From contig NZ_CP102850.1 of assembly GCF_024734075.1 (NCBI RefSeq), forward strand, positions 2,480,001 to 2,544,000: DNA of 64,000 bases. Direction: 5' to 3'. Of this stretch, positions 53,546 through 62,041 are shown one piece after another. Each line of letters opens with the position of its first letter. Within the stretch, counting starts at the first letter, position 1. Position numbers and translations under genes: made by a program. This DNA comes from Gordonia mangrovi. Its GTDB lineage: Bacteria; Actinomycetota; Actinomycetes; Mycobacteriales; Mycobacteriaceae. The notes under the pieces are model-generated. The model did no database searches and was not told where the DNA came from. It was given only the letters and a program-made list of their open reading frames with translations.

Positions 53546-53683
53546 GACCCCAGCATGCGCCGCTGCGCTGCGGATGTCGTGGGCCAAAGGGCACCAATTC
53601 GCCGGTGTCATCGCGACGTGTTCTGGGTAACCCGGTGATGGGTCCGGACCCGAGATCGCCCAGTCGTGTCGGAGGAGCACATC

Positions 53684-55690
53684 ATGCCCGAAAACGTCGC
53701 CCGCAAACTCATCGCCGCACATCTGGAGGCCGGTGAGATGACACCCGGTGAGGAGATCGCGATCCGCATCGACCAGACGCTGACCCAGGACGCGACCGGC
53801 ACGCTGGTGATGCAGGAACTCGAGGCGCTCGGACTCGATCGCGCCCGCACCGAGGTCAGCGTCCAGTACGTCGATCACAACCTGCTGCAGACCGACGAGA
53901 AGAACGCCGAGGACCACGAGTACCTGCGAACCGCGTGCGCCCGTTTCGGGCTGTGGTTCTCCAAACCCGGCAACGGTGTCTCCCATCCCACCCACATGCA
54001 GCGATTCGGGATACCCGGCAAGACGATGGTCGGGTCCGACTCGCACACCCCGGCGGCCGGGTCGCTGGGGATGCTCGCGATCGGCGTGGGTGGGCTGGAG
54101 GTGGCCCTCGCGATCGCCGGCCGCCCGCTCAACATCCGAATGCCGGAGATCTGGGGTGTCCGCCTGGAAGGCGAACTGCCCGAATGGTGTTCGGCCAAAG
54201 ACGTCATCCTGGAGATGTTGCGCCGCCACGACGTCAAGGGTGGGGTGAATCGGATCATCGAGTATCACGGTCCCGGGCTCGACGGACTCACCGCGATGGA
54301 CCGCCACGTGATCGCCAACATGGGCGCCGAACTGGGTGCCACCACCACGGTGTTCCCGAGTGACGGCGCGGTGCAGCAGTTCCTGGCAGCCGAAGGACGC
54401 GAAGACGACTGGACCGAACTCGTCGCCGATCCCGGTGCGAGTTACGACGTCGAGGAGAGCATCGACCTCGGTGAGATCCAACCGCTGATCGCCAAGCCGT
54501 CGTCGCCGGGCAATGTAGTGCCGGTACGCGAGGTCGCCGGTGCGGAGATCTCGCAGGTCGTCATCGGGTCGAGCGCCAATCCCGGGCTGCGGGACTTCGC
54601 CATCGCCGCCGCGATGGTGGCGGGCCGTCAGAGCGCCGCCGAGGTGAGCTTCGACATCAACCCGACGTCCCGAGAGATCCTCACCGATCTCACGAAGATG
54701 GGCGCCACATCCGAGCTCGTCATCAGTGGGGCGCGTATCCATCAGGCCGGATGTATGGGCTGCATCGGGATGGGTCAGGCGCCCGCGACCGGGCGGAACT
54801 CGTTGCGCACGATGCCACGCAACTTCCCGGGACGCTCGGGCACCAAGGAGGACGCGGTGTGGCTGTGCTCGCCGGAGACGGCGGCCGCATCGGCGCTGAC
54901 CGGGCAGATCACCGATCCGCGGGACTGGGCCGCCGACGTCGGCATGGCGTATCCGGCACTCGATCTGCCGAAACAGCATGCGATCAACACGGCGATGCTC
55001 GTCGAACCGCCGCCACCCGCCGAGGCGGCGGCGATCGAACCGGTGAAGGGTCCTAACATCTCCAGCCTGCCGGAGCTCGACCCGTTGCCCGACGAGATCG
55101 AGATACCGGTGCTGCTGAAGGTCGGCGACAACATCTCCACCGACGAGATCTCTCCGGCCGGTGCCCGGGCGCTGCCGTTGCGCTCCAACATCCCCAAGCT
55201 TGCCGAGTTCAGCTTCACCCAGGTCGACGAGACCTACCCGGACCGTGCCCGCGCCGCCGACGGCGGACACATCATCGTCGGCGGCGACAACTACGGGCAG
55301 GGATCGTCGCGGGAACATGCGGCCATCGCACCGCGGCATCTCGGGCTGCGTGTGGCGATCGCGAAGTCGTTCGCCCGCATCCACTGGCAGAACCTCGCCA
55401 ACTTCGGCGTCCTCGCGCTGGAGTTCGCCGACCCCGCCGACTACGACGGCATCGACCGGGACGACGTGCTGCGGCTGGAGAACCTGCGCGACACCATCGG
55501 CTCGACAGACACCCTCACCGTCGCCAATGTGACGAAAGACGAAACGTTCAGGGTGCGCCATCGCCTCTCGCCCCGACAGGTCGCCGATGTGCTCGCGGGC
55601 GGTCTGATCTCGCGGCTGGCCGCGGAGGAACACTCCGACGAGCACCGTGCCGAGGAAACCGTGCTGCAGGACAGCGGCGAGATCAGCTGA
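53684..55690 (+). CDS. Aconitate hydratase, small (Aquifex/mitochondrial-like) type
   Basis: This 668-aa enzyme interconverts citrate and isocitrate. GNGVSHPTHMQRFG and GSDSHTPAAGSLGML lie in the N-terminal half, the 4Fe-4S ligands are in GCMGCIGMGQAPATG, and the swivel domain has GGDNYGQGSSREHAAIAPRHLG. It is much shorter than the roughly 930-aa AcnA usual in actinobacteria, so it may be a second aconitase. The ATG at 53684 has GGAGGAG 6 bases upstream, better than the longer frame at 53666. The gene appears to stand alone. Confidence 0.93.
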   Translation: MPENVARKLIAAHLEAGEMTPGEEIAIRIDQTLTQDATGTLVMQELEALGLDRARTEVSVQYVDHNLLQTDEKNAEDHEYLRTACARFGLWFSKPGNGVSHPTHMQRFGIPGKTMVGSDSHTPAAGSLGMLAIGVGGLEVALAIAGRPLNIRMPEIWGVRLEGELPEWCSAKDVILEMLRRHDVKGGVNRIIEYHGPGLDGLTAMDRHVIANMGAELGATTTVFPSDGAVQQFLAAEGREDDWTELVADPGASYDVEESIDLGEIQPLIAKPSSPGNVVPVREVAGAEISQVVIGSSANPGLRDFAIAAAMVAGRQSAAEVSFDINPTSREILTDLTKMGATSELVISGARIHQAGCMGCIGMGQAPATGRNSLRTMPRNFPGRSGTKEDAVWLCSPETAAASALTGQITDPRDWAADVGMAYPALDLPKQHAINTAMLVEPPPPAEAAAIEPVKGPNISSLPELDPLPDEIEIPVLLKVGDNISTDEISPAGARALPLRSNIPKLAEFSFTQVDETYPDRARAADGGHIIVGGDNYGQGSSREHAAIAPRHLGLRVAIAKSFARIHWQNLANFGVLALEFADPADYDGIDRDDVLRLENLRDTIGSTDTLTVANVTKDETFRVRHRLSPRQVADVLAGGLISRLAAEEHSDEHRAEETVLQDSGEIS

Positions 55691-55696
55691 GCAGCC

Positions 55697-56638
55697 TCAG
55701 GGGATCAGCGCGATCTTGCCGCCCGGATGGCCGCCTGCGACCACCTCGAGTGCGGTCCGGGCATCGGCGAGCGGATAGGTACGCGCCATGGGCACCATCA
55801 GGTCGCCGTCGCCGGCCAGTGCGATCAGTTCGGGTCGCACCGCGTTGCGGAACGCCAGACTCTCCGGCTGGGCGCCGCCCAGGGCGATGAATCCGGCGGT
55901 GCGGGCGCGTTGTGGTGCCGCGATGGTGATCACTCGTGACCTGTCGGCGACGAGCTCGAGCGAGGAGTCGACGGCCTCGTCGGTGCCCGCAGCGTCCAAG
56001 GCCGCGACCACGGGCTCCTCGCTGATCGCGAGCACCCTGTCGGTCAGCCCCTCGCCATGGCGGACCGGTATCCCGCCGAACGCGCGGACCCGCTCAGCAC
56101 TGTCCGGGCCACCAACCGTCCCGATCACCGTGACTCCGCGGAGTCGGGCGAATTGGAGGACGGCGACGCCGACGGCGCCCGACGCCGCATGCAGCAGGAC
56201 GGTGTCGTCGCGCTCGATGCGTGCGGCGCGAAGCATGTCTGCGGCGGTGCACCCGGCGAGCAACAGGTTGGCGGCCTCCGGGAAGTCGAGAGACTCCGGT
56301 TTGGCGAACACCGTCGACGCGGGCACGGTCAGCGCAGTGGCGTACCCGCCGCGCACCCGGAATGCGAGCACATCGTCGCCGACCGCCCCACCACCGGAGG
56401 CGATCTCGGTGTCCGAGCCGATGGCGGCGATCGTGCCGGCGACCTCGTAGCCGATCGGCAGCGGCAGATCCGCCGGGTCACCACCGCGCTGAGCATGTTT
56501 GAGGTCGGCCGGATTCACCCCGGCCGCCCGGACCTCGATCGTGACCTCCCCGGGCTGCGGCGGCGACAGTTCGTCGGCGACGAACTCGAAGTCGTCGAGT
56601 CCGCCGAAGCCGGTGGCGACCCAGCGGTGTGTGCGCAT
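55697..56638 (-). CDS. Zinc-free NADP-dependent alcohol dehydrogenase/quinone oxidoreductase
   Basis: This 313-aa medium-chain dehydrogenase/reductase has the GroES-like N-terminus (PGEVTIEVRAAGVNPADLKHAQRGG, GYEVAGTIAAIG) and a Rossmann domain with DTVLLHAASGAVGVAVLQFARLRG. No catalytic zinc ligands are visible. The ATG lies 6 bases after TAACCT (56645-56650, minus strand), which fits a leaderless transcript. That -10 box lies in the arm of a nested palindrome. Confidence 0.88.
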   Translation of the reverse strand: MRTHRWVATGFGGLDDFEFVADELSPPQPGEVTIEVRAAGVNPADLKHAQRGGDPADLPLPIGYEVAGTIAAIGSDTEIASGGGAVGDDVLAFRVRGGYATALTVPASTVFAKPESLDFPEAANLLLAGCTAADMLRAARIERDDTVLLHAASGAVGVAVLQFARLRGVTVIGTVGGPDSAERVRAFGGIPVRHGEGLTDRVLAISEEPVVAALDAAGTDEAVDSSLELVADRSRVITIAAPQRARTAGFIALGGAQPESLAFRNAVRPELIALAGDGDLMVPMARTYPLADARTALEVVAGGHPGGKIALIP

Positions 56639-56758
56639 CCCGCCAGGTTAGCGCCAGGTCAGCCCTCGGTTCTGGCCGCACCTGTGGGTTCCGGCTTGCG
56701 GCCGAAACTGCGGCCAGAACCCGTAGCTGCGGCCAGAACCGAGTACCAACCTGGCGGG
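56639..56758. repeat. 120-bp nested palindrome
   Basis: The outer arms CCCGCCAGGTT (56639-56649) and AACCTGGCGGG (56748-56758) and the inner arms CTCGGTTCTGGCCGCA (56665-56680) and TGCGGCCAGAACCGAG (56728-56743) are exact reverse complements. A further direct copy of TGCGGCCAGAACC lies at 56709-56721. The whole fills the gap between the oxidoreductase start and the LuxR-like stop. It resembles a small MITE-like insertion or a strong cruciform. Confidence 0.8.
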
Positions 56759-56765
56759 TGTCGCG

Positions 56766-57374
56766 TCACATGGCCAGTTGGTCGGGCTGCACCCAGCCGT
56801 CGGCCATGAACTGCAACAGCAGCTGCGCCTTGTTGCCCACCGGTCGGCCGGCCTCGCTGTAGCGCTGCGAGACCCGGCGGTAGTGGGCGCGCACCGTGCT
56901 CTCGGCGACATAGTGGGTGTGCGACGTCTCGCGCAGCGTCGCGCCCAGTGCGTAGGTGGTGAGGATCTCCCGCTCGCGGTCGGTCACGCACACCCGGCTG
57001 CGAAGCTGTGGCCGGCGCCGTGCGGTCTGCTCCAGCAGCGTCTCGAGCTGCCGCGCCGCCAGCGGGGAGTCCGCGATGGCGATCCCCGGGGCATCGCGGA
57101 TGTCGATCCCGATGGCCGCGATCAGACAGTTGTGCATGCCGCGTCGCGCGCGGAATCGGGCGAGTTTGTCGGCCGACCGGATGATGGCGATCGTCGGCGG
57201 CATCGGGGTGGCGTTGACGTCGAGGTCGATGACGACGGTGTGGTAGCCGAGACTTTCCACGAGCGCGACGAGGGCGGCGTCGGTGAGGTCGCGCTCGGCG
57301 ACGACTGCCACGGTGGCCGGGCTGGGCAGTGAGTACAGCGGGACCCGGAGTTCCTGGTCGATCTGACTGGTCAT
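56766..57374 (-). CDS. LuxR-type helix-turn-helix regulator
   Basis: This 202-aa protein has a C-terminal LuxR HTH (VTDREREILTTYALGATLRE then YVAESTVRAHYRRV, about residues 128-170). Its N-terminal half (VAVVAERDLTDAALVALVESLGYHTVVIDLD, then PTIAIIRSADKLARFRARRGM) looks like a degenerate receiver without a clear phosphoacceptor set. It is divergent from the receiver-like gene at 57516, suggesting a joint regulatory unit. The target is unknown. Confidence 0.8.
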   Translation of the reverse strand: MTSQIDQELRVPLYSLPSPATVAVVAERDLTDAALVALVESLGYHTVVIDLDVNATPMPPTIAIIRSADKLARFRARRGMHNCLIAAIGIDIRDAPGIAIADSPLAARQLETLLEQTARRRPQLRSRVCVTDREREILTTYALGATLRETSHTHYVAESTVRAHYRRVSQRYSEAGRPVGNKAQLLLQFMADGWVQPDQLAM

Positions 57375-57515
57375 GTGTTCCCCTGTGCTGGAGATGGATC
57401 AGATGAAATCCAGCCTCACGTACCGCACCGACAAGATCAGCAGTTGTTGTGACCCATTGCGATCAGTTTCTGTTCGTTTGTCACCCGAACGGTTGATTTC
57501 GATGTCAGATCGCGC

Positions 57516-58289
57516 ATGACCGGCGGATCTGGAGGCAAGATTACGCATGTGGGAAGTCGGATTCGTATCCTCATCGCCTCGCCCCTGGGGCATGTCGTCG
57601 CCATGCCGTTGGAATCGTCGTTCGATGACGTGACGGTGGAGGTGGCCGTCGACCAGGACGAGTTCGTGCGTGGTATCGCCGGGCGGGTTCGGTTCGACGT
57701 GGTGGCCGCCGACCTCATCTGGAATCGGCCGACGATGGAGTGGACCTTCGATGGGCTGGACGCCATCGACGCCCTTCGTCAGGCCGACCGGCTGGCGCCG
57801 GTGCTACTGGCGACCCAAGGCCACAGCATGGAACGTGATCACCTCGAGGAGGCCCGCCTGCGGCCTGAGGTGTCGGGGGTGATCGCCAAGTCCGACGGGT
57901 TGATGCCGTTGATGAACGCGATCCGGACCGTCGCACTCGGTCAGCGATTGTCGGTGGGGGAGTCGACCGGTCGCCGCGTCGCCCCGCTGTACGAGCTGTT
58001 CGTCGGGCGCCGTGGTCATACGGCGGGCAGACTCGCGGGCGCCATCGCGTCGGGCAACGCCACCGACACCGCGAGCCTCGCGGTCGCGGCCAAGGTGTCA
58101 CCCAACACCGCGAACAAGCTCACCAGTCACTACCTCGGCCCGATCATCACCCAGCGCGGCGAACACGACGAGCGCCTGCCGATGTCGCAGGCGGCGGTGT
58201 ACCGGTGGTGCGGACTACATGCTCGCTACATCGTGAGCTGGTGTCGCCGGCACGGGCATTCGGACGTGCTGGGAACGCTGCCGAGCTGA
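57516..58289 (+). CDS. Receiver-like/HTH regulator divergent from the LuxR gene
   Basis: The 257-aa protein begins with a receiver-like half (IRILIASPLGHVVAMPLES, FDVVAADLIWNRPT, APVLLATQGHS, VSGVIAKSDGLMPLMNAIRTVALGQ) in which Asp and Lys positions resemble a response regulator. The C-terminal half has a helical region (TDTASLAVAAKVSPNTANKLTSHYLG) that could be an HTH. The start is uncertain: ATG at 57516 or GTG at 57549. The upstream 141 bases hold divergent promoters and are AT-richer than average. Confidence 0.65.
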   Translation: MTGGSGGKITHVGSRIRILIASPLGHVVAMPLESSFDDVTVEVAVDQDEFVRGIAGRVRFDVVAADLIWNRPTMEWTFDGLDAIDALRQADRLAPVLLATQGHSMERDHLEEARLRPEVSGVIAKSDGLMPLMNAIRTVALGQRLSVGESTGRRVAPLYELFVGRRGHTAGRLAGAIASGNATDTASLAVAAKVSPNTANKLTSHYLGPIITQRGEHDERLPMSQAAVYRWCGLHARYIVSWCRRHGHSDVLGTLPS

Positions 58290-59270
58290 TCAGCGGGCGG
58301 CGTCATCGCGTGCGGCGGGTCCATCGCCGATGGTCACCCCCTGCAGCGTCCACCAGAACACCAGTCCGGTCGCGATCGATCCGGCCGCGGAACCGACGAG
58401 CGCGCCGAGGAAGTACCGGTACTCCGCCGAAGCGTCGATCGGTCCGGCGAGCCAGGTGAGGACCCAGAGCGCGAGGCCGCCGACGAGGGCGACCACGAAC
58501 AGCACCGACCAGAACGCGACGACGGCGCGGTGACCGATCGGACGCCCGGGTGGTTCGGCGACGGTGATGCGCAGGTATCCCATCCGCACGCCGATCACAC
58601 ACACGAGGCAGGCGATGACGAGGGCCACCGCATCGGCGGCGAGGGTGTCGGAGAAGCGGTGCCACTTCGCGGTGATGGTGTAGGCGCCGACGCCGATGGC
58701 CCACGGCATCACCACCAGCGCGACGAGCGCGCGCAGGCGGAACGGCGTGACCAGCAGCACGCCGAAGAGGATGGTCATCGCCGCGGTGGTGTGGCCGCTC
58801 GGCAGGCTGTTCTGTAGGTACTGCGGGTAGGCGTCGATCAGTTCGGGCCGCGCCAGAACAAAGCTCTTGAGGACCTGTGTGACGACCTGACCGGCGACGA
58901 TGATGACAAGTGCGGCGAGCCCGACCCACGACCGGCGTCGGATCACGGCGAACACGAGCAGCGCCAGCATCGCGATCACCATCGAGGTGATGGTGATGGT
59001 GCCCAGTACCGAATCGGCCTGCACCGTCATCGCCCGGCCCGCCTGGTCGGCGCCGCGCAGTGCGGCGTTCTCGATCGTCTGACCGGTGATCGTGCGCACG
59101 GCGAGGACGTAGGTCGCCACACCGATCGCGATGGCGAGCACGCCGACCACGATCCAGCGAACCACCGTGCGCGGTGGCCGTGCCGGGGCCGCGTCTGAGG
59201 CGGTGGCGATTCCCCCCGCCGAGTCCCCCGCCGAGTCGTCTTTCGCGTCGTCCGTCGAGCCGTCCAGCAA
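58290..59270 (-). CDS. PAP2-family phosphatase, membrane
   Basis: This 326-aa membrane protein has six or seven hydrophobic segments and the phosphatidic acid phosphatase motifs KSFVLARP (about 135-142), NSLPSGHTTAAM (about 154-165) and a third motif in KWHRFSDTLAAD. It probably removes phosphate from a lipid (phosphatidate or polyprenyl diphosphate) at the outer face. The TTG start at 59270 is supported by GGGAGG 7 bases upstream. It ends one base from the convergent regulator gene. Confidence 0.87.
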   Translation of the reverse strand: MLDGSTDDAKDDSAGDSAGGIATASDAAPARPPRTVVRWIVVGVLAIAIGVATYVLAVRTITGQTIENAALRGADQAGRAMTVQADSVLGTITITSMVIAMLALLVFAVIRRRSWVGLAALVIIVAGQVVTQVLKSFVLARPELIDAYPQYLQNSLPSGHTTAAMTILFGVLLVTPFRLRALVALVVMPWAIGVGAYTITAKWHRFSDTLAADAVALVIACLVCVIGVRMGYLRITVAEPPGRPIGHRAVVAFWSVLFVVALVGGLALWVLTWLAGPIDASAEYRYFLGALVGSAAGSIATGLVFWWTLQGVTIGDGPAARDDAAR

Positions 59271-59324
59271 GTCCGTGCCTCCCAGGGTCCGGATTTCAGT
59301 TTCGCACGGGACGGCGACGACAAA

Positions 59325-59387
59325 CGTCCCCGTCAGCGTGATCCGGGGGATAGATATGTATCCCCTCGGACCCCGCTGACGGGGACG
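59325..59387. repeat. Palindromic repeat, family 2, copy 2
   Basis: The outer arms CGTCCCCGTCAGCG (59325-59338) and CGCTGACGGGGACG (59374-59387) pair perfectly over 14 bp, and the inner arms GGGGATA (59346-59352) and TATCCCC (59359-59365) pair around GATATG. TATCCCCTCGGAC and the GTCCCC/TCAGC/GCTGA blocks are shared with 39921-39966. It lies 31 bases downstream of the ino1 stop on the ino1 strand, as copy 1 does downstream of ddl. Confidence 0.8.
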
Positions 59388-59417
59388 ATCTCAGTCAGTG
59401 ACCGCGGCGGGTGTCGG

Positions 59418-60506
59418 TCAGCCCTGGATGAACGCCTCGAGCTGCGCGCGCGCGACGTCGTCGGCGAGCTGCTGCGGCGGGGACTTCATCAGGTAGGACG
59501 AGGCCGGCAGGATCGGGCCGCCGATGCCGCGGTCCTTGGCGATCTTGGCGGCACGCACGGCGTCGATGATGATGCCGGCCGAGTTGGGGGAGTCCCACAC
59601 CTCGAGCTTGTACTCGAGGTTCAGCGGGACGTCGCCGAAGGCGCGGCCTTCGAGGCGGACGTAGGCCCACTTGCGGTCGTCGAGCCACTCGACGTGATCG
59701 GAGGGGCCGATGTGGACGTTCTTGTCCTCGACCTTGCCGGCCAGCGAGCCGGTCAGGTTGGACGTCACGGCCTGGGTCTTGGAGACCTTCTTCGACTCCA
59801 GACGCTCACGCTCGAGCATGTTCTTGAAGTCCATGTTGCCGCCGACGTTGAGCTGGTAGGTGCGGTCGAGGGTGACGCCGCGGTCCTCGAACAGCTTCGC
59901 CATCACGCGGTGGGTGATGGTGGCGCCGACCTGGCTCTTGATGTCGTCACCGACGATCGGGACACCGGCGTCGATGAACTTCTGCGCCCACTCCGGATCG
60001 GAGGCGATGAACACCGGCAGCGCGTTGACGAACGCGACGTTCGCGTCGATCGCGCACTGGGCGTAGAACTTGTCGGCCTGATCCGAGCCGACCGGCAGGT
60101 AGGACACGAGGACGTCGACCTCGGCGTCCTTCAGTGCCTGGACCACGTCGACTCCGTCGCCGTCGGCCTCGGTGATGGTCTCGCGGTAGTACTTGCCGAG
60201 CCCGTCGAGTGTCTGGCCGCGCTGCACGGTGACGCCGGTCGGCGGCACGTCGGCGATCTTGATGGTGTTGTTCTCGCTCGCGAAGATCGCGTCGGACAGG
60301 TCGAAGCCGACCTTCTTGGCGTCGACGTCGAACGCGGCGACGAACTCGACGTCGCGCACGTGGTACGGACCGAACTTCACGTGCATCAGGCCGGGGACGG
60401 TGGAGTTCTCGTCGGCGTCCTTGTAGTACTGCACGCCTTGAACCAAGGATGAAGCGCAGTTTCCTACGCCCACAATGGCCACGCGCACCTTATTGGGCTC
60501 ACCCAT
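59418..60506 (-). CDS. ino1: Inositol-1-phosphate synthase
   Basis: This 362-aa enzyme converts glucose-6-phosphate to myo-inositol-1-phosphate, feeding phosphatidylinositol and mycothiol synthesis. The NAD-binding motif [16 protein letters not shown] opens the protein; [35 protein letters not shown] and [11 protein letters not shown] are diagnostic. AGGAG lies before the ATG. It overlaps the upstream padR gene by 8 bases, the same pair as Rv0046c-Rv0047c, so PadR likely controls it. Confidence 0.96.
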   Translation of the reverse strand: MGEPNKVRVAIVGVGNCASSLVQGVQYYKDADENSTVPGLMHVKFGPYHVRDVEFVAAFDVDAKKVGFDLSDAIFASENNTIKIADVPPTGVTVQRGQTLDGLGKYYRETITEADGDGVDVVQALKDAEVDVLVSYLPVGSDQADKFYAQCAIDANVAFVNALPVFIASDPEWAQKFIDAGVPIVGDDIKSQVGATITHRVMAKLFEDRGVTLDRTYQLNVGGNMDFKNMLERERLESKKVSKTQAVTSNLTGSLAGKVEDKNVHIGPSDHVEWLDDRKWAYVRLEGRAFGDVPLNLEYKLEVWDSPNSAGIIIDAVRAAKIAKDRGIGGPILPASSYLMKSPPQQLADDVARAQLEAFIQG

Positions 60507-61206
60507 GGTCGGGCTCTCCTTCTGATCGCGGCGCCGCAGTTCGTTGCGTCACCGGTGTTTTCTCTTGGTGGGTTTCTTCTCGCCCCCCGTCGCGGGACGG
60601 CTCTGAGCCCGCGACGCGGAAGTCGGTGTCGGCGGTGTCGATCAGCGGATCCCGTTCGGGATCGGTCAGATCGTCGCCGTCGTGATCGCCCGAGGCCTCG
60701 GCAGCGATCAGTTCGTTGAGCCAGCGCACCTCGCGCTCGCTCGATTCGAGGCTGAGTTGGTGCAGTTGACGGGTATAGCGGTCGACGGCCCGGTTGGAGC
60801 GGCCGACGATCTCACGCAATCCCTCCCGGCGTTCCTCCACCTGTCGGCGGCGGCCCTCCAGGATGCGCATCCGCGCCACGGCGGGGGTGCGGCTGAAGAA
60901 CGCGAGATGTACACCGAAACCGTCGTCGGTGTAGTTCTGCGGACCGGTGTCGGCGACGAGCTCGCTGAACCGTTCGCGTCCCTTGTCGGTGAGTTGATAC
61001 ACCCGACGGCCGCGGCGCACCTTGACCGCGGTCGGCGCAGTGGCCTCGTCGATGAGACCGTCGGCCTGCATCCGTCGCAGCGTCGGATACAGCGACCCGT
61101 AGGAGAACGCGCGAAACGCGCCGAGCAACCCGGTCAACCGTTTACGCAGCTCATAGCCGTGCATCGGAGCTTCCAGCAGCAATCCGAGAACAGCGAGCTC
61201 CAACAT
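60499..61206 (-). CDS. PadR-family transcriptional regulator
   Basis: This 235-aa protein has the PadR winged helix ([56 protein letters not shown]) and a C-terminal helical dimerisation domain (about residues 110-175), then a hydrophilic tail of about 60 residues that overlaps ino1. GAAGGGAG precedes the ATG. An imperfect palindrome at 61330-61350 is a candidate operator. It likely represses itself and ino1. Confidence 0.93.
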   Translation of the reverse strand: MLELAVLGLLLEAPMHGYELRKRLTGLLGAFRAFSYGSLYPTLRRMQADGLIDEATAPTAVKVRRGRRVYQLTDKGRERFSELVADTGPQNYTDDGFGVHLAFFSRTPAVARMRILEGRRRQVEERREGLREIVGRSNRAVDRYTRQLHQLSLESSEREVRWLNELIAAEASGDHDGDDLTDPERDPLIDTADTDFRVAGSEPSRDGGREETHQEKTPVTQRTAAPRSEGEPDHG

Positions 61207-61329
61207 CGGCGCTCACTCCCTTCTCGATCCATTGCCTGTTTCCGCCGGGCGTCCGTGACGACCACCGCAAGGCGAGACGATGTGTTCGACAACTCTGACG
61301 CCACAACACCTCGCCGCGATGTGATTACC

Positions 61330-61350
61330 AATGTATCGCACCGATATATT
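61330..61350. promoter_or_regulatory. Candidate PadR operator/promoter
   Basis: AATGTATCG-CAC-CGATATATT is a 21-bp palindrome with one mismatch, in an AT-rich patch 124 bases upstream of padR. On the minus strand its edge supplies TACATT (61330-61335), a TANNNT -10 box, so a bound protein would block the promoter. The rest of 61207-61471 shows no gene. Confidence 0.5.
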
Positions 61351-61471
61351 CGTCGTCTACAGCGGGCTCGCGCTCCCAGAGGCTCCAGCCGCCCGCCCTG
61401 TCACGACACGGTGCCGATGGGGATGACGGTCACACCCACAGTCGTGGGGGTGAGCACGTACCCTTGAACCC

Positions 61472-61861
61472 GTGCAACGCCAGATCGTCGACTACGCCCT
61501 GCAGCGCAGGTCGCGGCTGTCCGAGGTCCATTCCGGACGGACCGCCGTGGCCGATGTCTGCGATGCGAGTCCGTATCTGCTGCGGGCCGCGAAGTTCCAC
61601 GGCCGCCCGTCGCCGACCCTGTGCCCGATCTGCCGAAAGGAGCCGGTCACCCTGGTGTCCTGGGTCTTCGGTGAGAAACTGGGGCAGGTGTCGGGGTCGG
61701 CGCGTACCAACGACGAGATCGCCCGGCTCGACACCACCGCCGAGGAATTCTCGGTACACGTGGTGGAGGTGTGCCGCACGTGTAGCTGGAACCATTTGGT
61801 GCAGTCGTACGTTGCCGGCTTGCCGCCACGTTCGTCGCGTTCGCGCCGGGTCGCCAAGTAG
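61472..61861 (+). CDS. DUF5318 zinc-ribbon-like protein (Rv0049-like)
   Basis: This 129-aa protein has two cysteine pairs, TLCPICRKEP (about residue 50) and EVCRTCSWNH (about residue 100), suggesting one zinc ribbon. Other family features are DYALQRRSRL near the start and ASPYLLRAAKFHG. The function is unknown. The GTG start lies 7 bases after TACCCT (61459-61464), a leaderless-type start. It precedes ponA in the same order as Rv0049-Rv0050. Confidence 0.88.
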   Translation: MQRQIVDYALQRRSRLSEVHSGRTAVADVCDASPYLLRAAKFHGRPSPTLCPICRKEPVTLVSWVFGEKLGQVSGSARTNDEIARLDTTAEEFSVHVVEVCRTCSWNHLVQSYVAGLPPRSSRSRRVAK

Positions 61862-62041
61862 CGCCGGGTGCGCCGCGCCGGTGTGGGCCGCGGCCCCACC
61901 GTCGGCTGAGGGTCGTGGAACTTTGCCCTAACGCCGTTCGTAGGTCACAGTAGGGTAACGGGCTGGGTGACCGGCGGAATGACGGAGACGGATAGTGAAC
62001 AGCGCTGACACGGTCGTGCGCGCAGATCGGATGGTTGGACC

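Noticed and set aside
52916..55645. 909-codon open frame on the minus strand through the aconitase gene
   Set aside because: It is antisense to a clear aconitase, in a phase where GC-rich codon bias suppresses stops. Only its last 209 codons (from 53545) look protein-like.
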